This document shows positions 1 through 6,661 of a stretch of 47,577 bases of DNA, one piece after another. The position numbers and the translations under genes were made by a program. The stretch comes from a virus, in the IMG/VR virus record IMGVR_UViG_3300046811_000336, positions 1 through 47,577 of that record. One strand, written 5' to 3'. How positions within the stretch are numbered: the stretch's first letter is position 1; each line of letters starts with the position of its first letter. The notes beneath the pieces are model-generated. The model made no database searches and was not told the origin of the DNA. It worked only from the letters and a program-made list of their open reading frames with translations.

Positions 1-42
1 AGCGCCGAGATTTGAACTCGGGACCCCCAGTCCCCCAGAATG
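1..42 (-). other. tRNA 3'-end fragment, candidate att core
   Basis: Read on the minus strand this is the 3' part of a class II tRNA. It has the 3' strand of an anticodon stem (TTCTGG), a variable-arm hairpin (GGGAC..GTCCC), and a T arm CCGAG-TTCAAAT-CTCGG followed by acceptor bases CGCT. The 5' half is absent from the adjoining sequence, so this is a displaced 3' fragment, as left at one end of a prophage that uses a tRNA 3' end as attachment site. The integrase ends about 40 bp away. Resemblance to tRNA-Leu is tentative. Confidence 0.6.
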
Positions 43-79
43 GCGTCCTAACTCGAAGATCATGCTGTGCCCCAGCGGT

Positions 80-1264
80 TTATGCAAGCTTCCCCTTGCG
101 GCTCCGGTGGAAACTCCGGTGGTTTTGGTCACGGCTTTGCACTCCGGTGGCGCGTGCGGACCGACGCTGCTCGGCCAGCTTGTCGATCGCGTCGGCGACG
201 CCCTGTTCGTTCGCGGCGCCGTAAATGTTCAGCGTCGTCGCGACGTCGGCGTGGTCGAGCATCTTCTGGACGATCGGGAAGCCCTCCGCGGTGCCGATCG
301 CCTTGAGGGCCTTCCTGGCGGTGTCGTGCCGCAGATCGTGGAAGCGCATCCGGTCGGCGCCGACCAGCAGGCCCGCCTCGGCCCTGATGGCATTCCATAC
401 CTTGCGCAAGCCATCCCTGGTGATCGGGTAGCGCTGGCCCTCGACCCGGCCGTCACGGGTGCGCTGCGCCACGTAGGTGAACACCCGGGTGGGATGGTGC
501 CCGCGTAACGGCCACAGGATCTCACGGATGGTGTCATTGATCTTGATGGTGCTGATCTTGCCGCCGGCCCGGCCCTTGGTCCGCATCGTGATGGTGCGGG
601 TGTCCCAATTCACGCACGACCATTCGAGCGTCAGACTCTCGGTCTTGCGCTTGGCGGTGGCGCGGCAGAATTCGAACAGCGGCTCGTAATCCTCGCGCTG
701 GTTTGTGATCGCGGCTTCGAGGCGGCTCGTCTCGTCGGGGCCGAGCTCGCGGGCAGGGCGCTTCGGCTCGTCGAGCCACAGGTCCCGCCACTTCGGTTCG
801 TTCGGAAACCGGACGCTCGGCCGCAGGTAGGTGAACAGCTTCTTCAACTGCTCGATGGTGTCGTTGACGGTGTAAGCCGAGACCGGGCGCGGCGGTGTCC
901 CGTATGTGTGGCCGAGCCGCCAGCGCCGCAGCTTGAGCACGTCGTCGTGCGTGATCGCGGTGATAAGCTTGGTTGCCCCGAAGTAATCGACCAGCAGGAC
1001 GCAAAGCCGAAGCGTGTTGTCGGCGCCGGCATGACGCTCGCCAACATCCTTCATGTAGCGCACCGTCACGGGATCGAGCGCCAGCGATGTGTCCCCGTCG
1101 CTCTGCGCAGCCAATGCGGCGCGCAGTTCTGTCTCTAGCTCCCCGGCGCGTTTTTCCGCCTCGCGGCGACTCGTGCATCCCGTAGATCGTGAATGCTTGC
1201 GGCCGTCGATCCAGATGTCGGTTTGGATGAATTTCGACTTCTTGTCCTTGTAGACGCTCGGCAT
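80..1264 (-). CDS. int: Tyrosine site-specific recombinase (phage integrase)
   Basis: A 394-aa integrase of the lambda family, expected to integrate and excise the phage at the nearby tRNA-derived site. The N-terminal ~60 residues look like an arm-binding domain (WIDGRKHSRSTG), followed by a core-binding region and a C-terminal catalytic domain. Visible catalytic residues are a candidate first Arg near R206 (TAKRKTESL), the H-x-L-R-H box at 309-313, H338 in LDH, and the nucleophile Tyr348 in TTLNIYG. Length is usual for the family. It is the last gene of the leftward early operon and its start lies inside the preceding HTH gene. An AGAAGAG ribosome-binding site precedes the ATG. Confidence 0.93.
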   Translation of the reverse strand: MPSVYKDKKSKFIQTDIWIDGRKHSRSTGCTSRREAEKRAGELETELRAALAAQSDGDTSLALDPVTVRYMKDVGERHAGADNTLRLCVLLVDYFGATKLITAITHDDVLKLRRWRLGHTYGTPPRPVSAYTVNDTIEQLKKLFTYLRPSVRFPNEPKWRDLWLDEPKRPARELGPDETSRLEAAITNQREDYEPLFEFCRATAKRKTESLTLEWSCVNWDTRTITMRTKGRAGGKISTIKINDTIREILWPLRGHHPTRVFTYVAQRTRDGRVEGQRYPITRDGLRKVWNAIRAEAGLLVGADRMRFHDLRHDTARKALKAIGTAEGFPIVQKMLDHADVATTLNIYGAANEQGVADAIDKLAEQRRSARATGVQSRDQNHRSFHRSRKGKLA

Positions 1265-1452
1265 GGTTTTCTCTTCTTGCGCTGGCGGATGAATTCTTCG
1301 ATGTCGGCGGGCTCGAAAGCTCGGCGTTCACGCTTCTTGCCGCGGCCGATGTTGACGTAAACCAAGTCGCCGTCCGCCACATATCCGTCGAGAGTGTCGA
1401 GCGAAACGCTGAGCGCTGCGGCGGCTTCCTTCGGGGTCAGTAGGTTGCTCAC
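1135..1452 (-). CDS. Excisionase-like HTH DNA-binding protein
   Basis: 105 aa. The first ~62 residues form a MerR-like excisionase helix-turn-helix (LTPKEAAAALSVSLDTLDGY.. then FEPADIEEFI), typical of phage directionality factors or small activators placed before an integrase. The recognisable domain ends at a basic run (RQRKKRK) exactly where the integrase ATG lies. The remaining ~43 residues are read out of frame through the integrase start, an overlap of 130 nt. The tail has low complexity (Ser/Arg/Thr rich) and may be non-functional. Role as Xis is inferred from family and position. Confidence 0.75.
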   Translation of the reverse strand: MSNLLTPKEAAAALSVSLDTLDGYVADGDLVYVNIGRGKKRERRAFEPADIEEFIRQRKKRKPCRASTRTRSRNSSKPTSGSTAASIHDLRDARVAARRKNAPGS

Positions 1453-1461
1453 TTGTGACTC

Positions 1462-1647
1462 CTATAACATGAGAATCTCATTCGCGACCTCGAACAGCTT
1501 CTCTTCGGCGTTCACAAACCGCAGCCCGATATCTTGCGGGACGCTCTGGTCCTCATGCGGCGCGGTGTCGACGCAGCGCAGGAACGCCGCGCGCGCGTCG
1601 CGCCATTCGAGCAGCGCGGTCACGACATGGACCGGAAACTGGTTCAC
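1462..1647 (-). CDS. Small hypothetical protein
   Basis: 61 aa, no recognised family. It is acidic and probably helical (VTALLEWRDARAAFLR, NAEEKLFEVANEIL). Its ATG overlaps the stop of the upstream gene as ATGA (1644-1647), showing translational coupling in the leftward operon. Confidence 0.6.
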   Translation of the reverse strand: MNQFPVHVVTALLEWRDARAAFLRCVDTAPHEDQSVPQDIGLRFVNAEEKLFEVANEILML

Positions 1648-1847
1648 AATAATCGTTCCCCCTGCGCCTGCTTCTCGTAGTCGGCCGCGATCTCAACCAG
1701 GATATCGATCCGCCGCTTGGCGTCACCCGCCTCGATCTTGCCGATCTCGATCCAGTGCGGGTACAGCCGCCGGCGCAACTTCAGCTCGCGCTCGATCTCC
1801 CGCAGCTTATCCTCGGCCGTGATCACCATTGCTTTTCCCAAACCCAA
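1644..1847 (-). CDS. Small charged helical protein
   Basis: 67 aa, rich in Glu, Lys and Arg (DKLREIERELKLRRRLYP .. KRRIDILVEIAADYEKQA), so probably a short coiled coil. No function recognised. It overlaps both neighbours by a few bases in the leftward operon. An internal Met at residue 6 is an alternative start. Confidence 0.6.
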   Translation of the reverse strand: MGLGKAMVITAEDKLREIERELKLRRRLYPHWIEIGKIEAGDAKRRIDILVEIAADYEKQAQGERLL

Positions 1848-2050
1848 AAACCTTCCTCGTGATCTTCGTCGACAGGCTTGGTGGGCAACATCCCGTGCGG
1901 GTAGCTACAAATCGATGTTGCTTCAACAACTTCTGACTTGGGCCTCCCGCAGATGTGACAATTTCCCTTCCCGTGCACTCTCCGCAATTGGTCCCGAACA
2001 TCATTCATATTCAAATCCCCCTGTGCTCGCTCGTCACCATGACTTGTCAA
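1823..2050 (-). CDS. Small protein with a possible Zn-binding CxxC
   Basis: 75 aa, or 61 aa if it starts at the internal MNDVRDQL. It contains CHICG and a further Cys and His downstream (SICSYPHG), a possible zinc site. Function unknown. It overlaps the next gene by 25 bp and the previous gene's end by 17 bp. Confidence 0.55.
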   Translation of the reverse strand: MTSHGDERAQGDLNMNDVRDQLRRVHGKGNCHICGRPKSEVVEATSICSYPHGMLPTKPVDEDHEEGFWVWEKQW

Positions 2051-2222
2051 CCTTTTTGATAGCGGCGCGTGCGATCTCGCGGGCTTCGTATTTGGTCATT
2101 GTCGTCAGCGTTTTGTCGGGTGCCGGGTTTGCACCGCGAAAGCCCTCTACAATGGCCTCCAATGCATCGAGCAGATCAGGACCGGCCCTCCTGATGCGCT
2201 CAAGTTCTTCCAGGGTTTTCAT
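2034..2222 (-). CDS. 62-aa hypothetical protein, copy B of a duplicated gene
   Basis: The product starts MKTLEELERIRRAGPDLL and ends ARAAIKKVDKSW. It is nearly identical to the product of 3118-3306, and the two copies flank the methyltransferase gene. The start at 2222 is chosen because it matches the start of the other copy; in-frame ATGs at 2228 and 2231 are alternatives. Function unknown; probably helical. The start overlaps the methyltransferase 3' end. Confidence 0.65.
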   Translation of the reverse strand: MKTLEELERIRRAGPDLLDALEAIVEGFRGANPAPDKTLTTMTKYEAREIARAAIKKVDKSW

Positions 2223-3114
2223 GACCATCACTCATGTGCTCGCGCATCACGCGGACCCACTCGGCCGCGACTTGCGGGACGATGGCATTTCCGAAGGCGC
2301 GCAGCTTAGATGCTCGGCGCTGTACCCCATGAGCCAGCGGGTGAAGTCCGGGTTGAGTTGGCCGGGCTTTGCCGTCTGTGCAAGAGAGCCATTCGAGGTT
2401 GGACCACGGTGAACTACATGGTCGTTCAGTCGCATGCCACTTGTTGCAGGACGATTCTTTTTCCAGTTGCTTTCCAAAGACCCAGCCATTTTGTCGTCCG
2501 ATGCAGCCGGCGTTGGCCATGAGGCCAGCGTCACGTAGTCGTCCAGGTTCCGGCGCTGGCCGCCAGTCCGTTCTGGTTGGCCGTTCCGGCTGTACATCCC
2601 GTCCCGCGACTGTGGAGTGGGCCACGAACCACACTCGTTGCCTGATGTGCGGCGCGCCGACGCTGCAAGCTGGAAGTACGGCCGCCCCCGTGGCGTAACC
2701 CTCCGCCTCCAAGTCATGGCAAACAGCGTCGAGCCAGCCCCATCCAATCGCTTGTTCAACATTTTCGCCAAAGACGACGCGAGGGCGGCACTCGCGGATG
2801 AGACGGAACCAATGCGGCCATAGGTGACGTTCGTCGGCTGCACCTGTTCTTTTGCCCGCGGCGCTGAAGGGCTGGCATGGGCAGGAGCCTGTCCAAACAG
2901 GTCGGTCATCGCCCCATCCGGCGAGACGCAGGGCGACGCTCCATCCTCCGATGCCGGCGAAGAAGTGGCATTGTGTGTATCCTCGGAGGTCATCTGCCTT
3001 CACATCCTCGATGCTGCGCTCGTCGATGTCACCTGCCGCGATCTGCCCGGCCGCAATGAGATTGCGAAGCCACTGCGCGGCGTAAGGGTCGATCTCGTTA
3101 TAGTACGCGGCCAA
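2200..3114 (-). CDS. DNA cytosine-5 methyltransferase (Dcm type)
   Basis: 304 aa, expected to transfer a methyl group from S-adenosylmethionine to C5 of cytosine in a short recognition site. Motif I FFAGIGG lies at 51-57, motif IV with catalytic Cys80 in SCPCQPFS, motif VI ENV at 117-119, motif VIII QRVWF at 159-163, and motif X GNAIVPQVA near the C-terminus. The target-recognition region between motifs VIII and X is short. No restriction enzyme gene is adjacent, so it looks like an orphan, protective phage enzyme. A second long frame (2247-2993, same strand) is nested entirely inside it. The first ~45 residues precede motif I and could partly be upstream of the true start. Confidence 0.92.
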   Translation of the reverse strand: MAAYYNEIDPYAAQWLRNLIAAGQIAAGDIDERSIEDVKADDLRGYTQCHFFAGIGGWSVALRLAGWGDDRPVWTGSCPCQPFSAAGKRTGAADERHLWPHWFRLIRECRPRVVFGENVEQAIGWGWLDAVCHDLEAEGYATGAAVLPACSVGAPHIRQRVWFVAHSTVAGRDVQPERPTRTDWRPAPEPGRLRDAGLMANAGCIGRQNGWVFGKQLEKESSCNKWHATERPCSSPWSNLEWLSCTDGKARPTQPGLHPLAHGVQRRASKLRAFGNAIVPQVAAEWVRVMREHMSDGHENPGRT

Positions 3115-3117
3115 TCT

Positions 3118-3306
3118 TCACCACGACTTGCTGACCTTCTCGATAGCTGCCCGTGCGATCTCGCGGGCTTCGTATTTGGTCATTGTCGTCAGCGTTTTTC
3201 CGGGTGCTGGGTTGGCACCGCGAAAGCCCTCTACAATGGCCTCCAAAGCTTCGAGCAGATCAGGTCCGGCCTGCTTGATGCGCTCAAGCTCCTCCAGGGT
3301 TTTCAT
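3118..3306 (-). CDS. 62-aa hypothetical protein, copy A of a duplicated gene
   Basis: Product MKTLEELERIKQAGPDLL..ARAAIEKVSKSW, nearly identical to the copy at 2034-2222. The DNA is about 90 percent alike by eye over ~185 bp. The gene ends 3 bp before the methyltransferase start. Function unknown. Confidence 0.65.
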   Translation of the reverse strand: MKTLEELERIKQAGPDLLEALEAIVEGFRGANPAPGKTLTTMTKYEAREIARAAIEKVSKSW

Positions 3307-3320
3307 GATTTGCCACTCGG

Positions 3321-3509
3321 TCAGCTGCGCACCACGGGGTTTCGGTATCTGGCCGGCTTCTTCAAAGCCTTCTCAAGGGGCCACCCTCTTTTCAGTCGAG
3401 TGTAGACGAGCATGAGGGACACGTGCTGTTCACGACACAAATCTGCCAGGCTGATCACTCGATCCAGATAATTCACCCAAACTTTCTGGCGCGTTGAGCG
3501 AACGATCAT
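3321..3509 (-). CDS. Small HTH-like protein
   Basis: 62 aa. The centre (ISLADLCREQHVSLMLVYTRLKRGWPLEKAL) resembles the NUMOD-like helix-turn-helix segment found in phage HNH/AP2 proteins, where a GWPLEKAL-type ending is common. No nuclease motif is present, so it may be a stand-alone DNA-binding remnant. It lies 15 bp upstream of the duplicated 62-aa gene. Confidence 0.5.
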   Translation of the reverse strand: MIVRSTRQKVWVNYLDRVISLADLCREQHVSLMLVYTRLKRGWPLEKALKKPARYRNPVVRS

Positions 3510-3516
3510 ATTCGCA

Positions 3517-4071
3517 TCAAATCCCCATGTATTCCCGCATAACTCTTACCCATTGGGCCGGCGTTGCGTCCTCGGGCATGCCGTCCGCGGCGGCGTCGAG
3601 CACGGGGGCGAGCTTACGTATCGCGTGCAGCACCGTCGTATGGTCGAAACCGCCGGCTCGCCGGCCGAGATCGGGCATGCTCTTGCGCGTCAAATGCCGT
3701 GCGAGCGCGAAGGTCAGCGCCCGCGGCACCACCACAGCGGCGAAGCGCCTGCGCCCGAATAGCTCGTGCCGGGTGATGTGAAATTCGTCGCATACCGCCA
3801 TCACGATGCGCTCGAACCGTGACAACGGGTGGCGCAGCATCGCAGCGAATTGCACGGGTAGCTCCTCCACCGGATCGTCTGCCGCAGGTGGCGGCGCGGG
3901 CACCTTCGAGCGGTGGCGGCGCGGCGGACGAACTGTTTCAGGTGGTGCAGGCGGTGCGGGCGGCGCAGGCATGAGCTCTTGCCAAAATGCCGAATGAATA
4001 GCCCGGTATCTCGCCAGCATTTCCTCGGCGCTCGAATAATCCGACACGTCTGCAGCGGGGGTGACCTTCAT
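3517..4071 (-). CDS. DnaA domain IV-like DNA-binding protein
   Basis: 184 aa from the ATG at 4071, chosen because it lies 2 bp after the upstream stop; the longer frame runs into that gene. A Pro-rich linker (residues ~35-65) leads to a C-terminal domain resembling DnaA domain IV. It has the helix FERIVMAVCDEFHITRHELF, PRALTFALARHLTRKSMPDL, and the signature FDHTTVLHA (GGRDHTTVLHA in DnaA). The AAA+ part is missing, so it can bind DNA like DnaA but not hydrolyse ATP. It might bind phage or host origin boxes; this is inference. The last residues (QWVRVMREYM) closely match the C-terminus of the nearby methyltransferase. Confidence 0.75.
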   Translation of the reverse strand: MKVTPAADVSDYSSAEEMLARYRAIHSAFWQELMPAPPAPPAPPETVRPPRRHRSKVPAPPPAADDPVEELPVQFAAMLRHPLSRFERIVMAVCDEFHITRHELFGRRRFAAVVVPRALTFALARHLTRKSMPDLGRRAGGFDHTTVLHAIRKLAPVLDAAADGMPEDATPAQWVRVMREYMGI

Positions 4072-4073
4072 TG

Positions 4074-4274
4074 CTACGCCTCCCGCTCTAGATCGCTTTC
4101 GATCTCGTCCATGCGGACTATCAGATGGTCCAATGCGGTTTCGCGATCCTCGTGATGGGTCAAAAACCACAGAAGAATGGCGGCGAGCAGGCCCTCTCGA
4201 CCATCGTCGTCGAGGGGCGTTAGGATGCCCCGCATGGTGTCGAGGTCGCGATGCACCTGCGATTCTGATTTCAT
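4074..4274 (-). CDS. Small acidic hypothetical protein
   Basis: 66 aa starting MKSESQVHRDLDTM. The start at 4274 is supported by the ATGA overlap with the recT stop at 4271. It is acidic with a helical C-terminus (ALDHLIVRMDEIESDLERE). No family recognised. Confidence 0.6.
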   Translation of the reverse strand: MKSESQVHRDLDTMRGILTPLDDDGREGLLAAILLWFLTHHEDRETALDHLIVRMDEIESDLEREA

Positions 4275-5437
4275 CGGCGCGCCTCCGCTACCGCGGCGTT
4301 GATTTCTGCCGCCATCTCGTTGGTGTCGTCTGAGGTCATTTGTGCGCCGTTTCGCATCGCGCGCGCGTTCGGCCCGGCCCACCAGTTTGCGAGCGCGGTA
4401 ATCTCGCCGGCATGCTTCGCCGCTTCGATGATCTGCCGGGTGAGTAACTTGAAGGTCTCGGCATCCTTCGGCGGCCTTTTCTGCGCCATGCCGATCAGCT
4501 CGCCCATGGTCATTTCGGGCGCGTCCTGCGACGCCTCGCCGGTGTCGTCGGCGTGCTCGATCACGGTGTCGTCGCCGGGCCGTGGGTCGCCGGGATCATC
4601 CGCGGTGCCGCCTTCCGGCTCGCCGCCGCTGCCCCCGGCCCACTTCTCAAGCGCCGCCATGGCACTTACGGGCTGGCGCTTGGTGACCTCCTTGCCGCGC
4701 TCCGCCGCGCCCTTCATGTCGTAAAGTTCTTCGTCGCGTCTAATCACGTCATCAAGGTCCGTGCTCGTCGGCAACGACTTGCAATGCAGCCGTACTACGG
4801 TTTTCCTGCACATTTCCGGGTAGGCGATCGGATCGTTCCACGGTCCCTTTTTCGACTTCGAATAGCGTTTGCGGATGTCCTCAATTTCCTCGATCGACAT
4901 AATCTCGTAAGCCTTGGTGCCGTCCTTGAAGATGGCGATCGAATAGGCCGCGATTATCTTGCGCCCGCGCCCACCACGCAGCGACGGCCGGTGATGGATG
5001 TGCGGATCGTCGCCCAACTGATATTCGAAGGCGTCGCCCTCGTGCACGACGTGCGCATACAGATCGATTAGTTCGCCGCTGTTGCGCGCCTTCTTTCGAA
5101 TGCCTGCCACCATCGGCATCCACGCTGCTTGATCGCTGGCCTTGCGGCCGTCTTCGTTTTCGCCAAATGGAACGATCGCGCCTTCCCGCCCATCCGGAAG
5201 TAATCCATCAGCCGCAGCCTTCATGCATGCATTGAATATGGACGTTCGCGTGCACTTGAGCAGTGCCGGCGAATTTTGCAAAGCCGTCATCACCACACGA
5301 TTGAAACGCTCCAACGGGATGTGCGCCGGCAGCGCATATTGGAACTGCGGCCCCATCTTTTCCAGGTCGCGCCGGAATTGCTCGATGACAGCCTTCGGAC
5401 CTTGCGGAGCGGTGGTGACTTGATGCTGTTGATTCAT
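4271..5437 (-). CDS. recT: RecT family single-strand annealing protein
   Basis: 388 aa. RecT proteins bind ssDNA and anneal complementary strands, working with a 5'-3' exonuclease, here the YqaJ-type protein at 7653-8609. Characteristic stretches are SIFNACMKAAADGLLPDGREG, a region around WMPMVAGIRKKARNSGELI, AYEIMSIEEIEDIRKRYSKS and MCRKTVVRLHCKSLP. The C-terminal ~110 residues are an acidic, low-complexity extension ending in a helical segment. The start at 5437 (MNQQHQ) is preferred over 5464 because it overlaps the upstream stop as ATGA and has AGAGAAAG upstream. Confidence 0.93.
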   Translation of the reverse strand: MNQQHQVTTAPQGPKAVIEQFRRDLEKMGPQFQYALPAHIPLERFNRVVMTALQNSPALLKCTRTSIFNACMKAAADGLLPDGREGAIVPFGENEDGRKASDQAAWMPMVAGIRKKARNSGELIDLYAHVVHEGDAFEYQLGDDPHIHHRPSLRGGRGRKIIAAYSIAIFKDGTKAYEIMSIEEIEDIRKRYSKSKKGPWNDPIAYPEMCRKTVVRLHCKSLPTSTDLDDVIRRDEELYDMKGAAERGKEVTKRQPVSAMAALEKWAGGSGGEPEGGTADDPGDPRPGDDTVIEHADDTGEASQDAPEMTMGELIGMAQKRPPKDAETFKLLTRQIIEAAKHAGEITALANWWAGPNARAMRNGAQMTSDDTNEMAAEINAAVAEARR

Positions 5438-5949
5438 GGCGTGATCTTTCTCTTGGCTTCCCATGCTTTGCGGGCAGCAACGGCCTGATCAAACGTGCCA
5501 AAATAGCCGAGCCTGATTTTGCGGCTCTTGTTCCAATGATAGGCTTCCCATCTATCTGTTTGAGAATAGTAAGACACGCCGGGAACACCGCTGGTATTGG
5601 TGTTCATGAGGATGCCAACGCGTTTATTTTGCTGCTGTTCGGAACGCGTCGCCCACCGACAATTCGTCGGCTCATAGTCGCCGTCATTGTTGGGAAAACG
5701 ATCGAGCGAATGCTGCGGCGATGGTCTGCGGCCCATGTCGGCTAGAAACATCTCATAGCTGTTTTGCCAGCGTTCGCAAATAGCGATGCCGCGACCACCG
5801 TAATCCTTGAATCGCTTGTCCTTGGAATTGAGGCACCGCGACTTCATCTGATGCCAAGCTTCGTATTCCGGCGTCGGCGGATCACTCTCGCCGTGCGTCA
5901 GATCAAAACTGCCATCAATGTCGCGATGCAGAGAACTCATGTCGGTCAT
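5434..5949 (-). CDS. AP2/HNH-type phage DNA-binding protein
   Basis: 171 aa, start at 5949 (MTDMSSLHRD) set by the ATGA overlap with the upstream gene. The N-terminal half carries the conserved phage block YGGRGIAICERWQNS followed by SLDRFPNNDGDYEPTNCRWAT, which is common in HNH-like homing proteins. The C-terminal half is an AP2-like domain (GVPGVSYYSQTDRWEAYHW..LGYFGTFDQAVAARKAW). AP2 domains of this kind usually occur in homing endonucleases or their remnants. Nuclease activity is not assured because a full HNH triad is not obvious. It sits directly before recT. Confidence 0.75.
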   Translation of the reverse strand: MTDMSSLHRDIDGSFDLTHGESDPPTPEYEAWHQMKSRCLNSKDKRFKDYGGRGIAICERWQNSYEMFLADMGRRPSPQHSLDRFPNNDGDYEPTNCRWATRSEQQQNKRVGILMNTNTSGVPGVSYYSQTDRWEAYHWNKSRKIRLGYFGTFDQAVAARKAWEAKRKITP

Positions 5950-6272
5950 TCCTTCGCCCGCCTCGCCCACCGAGCAAAATCGCCCGGGAAGGTCGCGATG
6001 TCGATCGAAGACCGCCCATCGAAAAAGTCCTCGGCAAAGCCGATCAATTCCAAGAACGTCATCTTGTCGATGATGCACGCGATGGCCCGCTGGCGATGGC
6101 CGGTCGTGGTCATCAGGTCGACCATGCGGCGGTGATCTTCGTGTTCTAGGCGCGCTTCCCGCTTCACGGCGACCATTTCGATGATGGACGCATCAGGGGC
6201 AGGTCGACTCCAATCCAAGGCGCGGGGTTCGCTCAATTCATCTGCCAGTGCCGCCAGATGGTTCTCGGTCAT
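5946..6272 (-). CDS. Hypothetical early protein
   Basis: 108 aa starting MTENHLAALADELSEP, 10 bp after the preceding membrane-protein stop. The frame is open further upstream to 6314. Helical and charged; no motif recognised. It ends in ATGA overlap with the AP2-type gene. Confidence 0.6.
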   Translation of the reverse strand: MTENHLAALADELSEPRALDWSRPAPDASIIEMVAVKREARLEHEDHRRMVDLMTTTGHRQRAIACIIDKMTFLELIGFAEDFFDGRSSIDIATFPGDFARWARRAKE

Positions 6273-6282
6273 TTGTAAACCT

Positions 6283-6543
6283 TCAGGAGTGAGACGGGCG
6301 AAATAGAAGGGCAACTATGATGCAGAACACGTAAAATCCCAGGCCCTGGATCATCGACTGCCATCCACCGGTTTCCCAGTAGTAGCCAGCCAGCACCACG
6401 CCGAACAAGGCGAGAACGACATCGAAACGTCGCACATCGATGCGTCCGCGGCCCCCGCGAAGGCGGGGGCAGACGGGTGTATTCATCCAAGCGTCCGGCT
6501 TGGCGATTATCCTGATCAGCACGCTCGGTATTCGTATCTGCAT
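6283..6543 (-). CDS. Small membrane protein containing a palindromic repeat
   Basis: 86 aa from 6543, or 67 aa from the Met at 6486. Two membrane segments are visible, FDVVLALFGVVLAGYYW and GLGFYVFCIIVALLF. The soluble N-terminus includes the peptide CPRLRGGRG, encoded by a CCCCCGC-CTTC-GCGGGGG palindrome also found at the end of the next gene upstream. Function unknown; position in the early operon only. Confidence 0.5.
   Translation of the reverse strand: MQIRIPSVLIRIIAKPDAWMNTPVCPRLRGGRGRIDVRRFDVVLALFGVVLAGYYWETGGWQSMIQGLGFYVFCIIVALLFRPSHS
6451..6470. repeat. Palindromic repeat, copy 1 (in coding sequence)
   Basis: CCCCCGC-GAAG-GCGGGGG, a 7-bp stem with a 4-nt loop, within the small membrane-protein gene. 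An identical palindrome lies at about 6680-6699. It looks like a short dispersed palindromic element that inserted in frame, reading PRLRGG in both genes. Confidence 0.6.
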
Positions 6544-6558
6544 GACGGTTACTCAAAT

Positions 6559-6602
6559 GGCCCGCCCGGGGAGGACAGTTGCGGCTACCTTCCGGGCGGG
6601 CC
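6559..6602. promoter_or_regulatory. 11-bp inverted repeat between genes
   Basis: GGCCCGCCCGG at 6559-6569 is repeated exactly in inverted form at 6592-6602 with 22 nt between. It lies in the 118-bp gap between the VPLPA-CTERM gene and the small membrane-protein gene. No T-run follows, so it could be a processing or regulatory hairpin rather than a classical terminator. Confidence 0.5.
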
Positions 6603-6661
6603 TGTATGCCGACGACTGCGATTTACGGTGCTAGGAACACCAAGCCGTCGGCCTACCTGGG

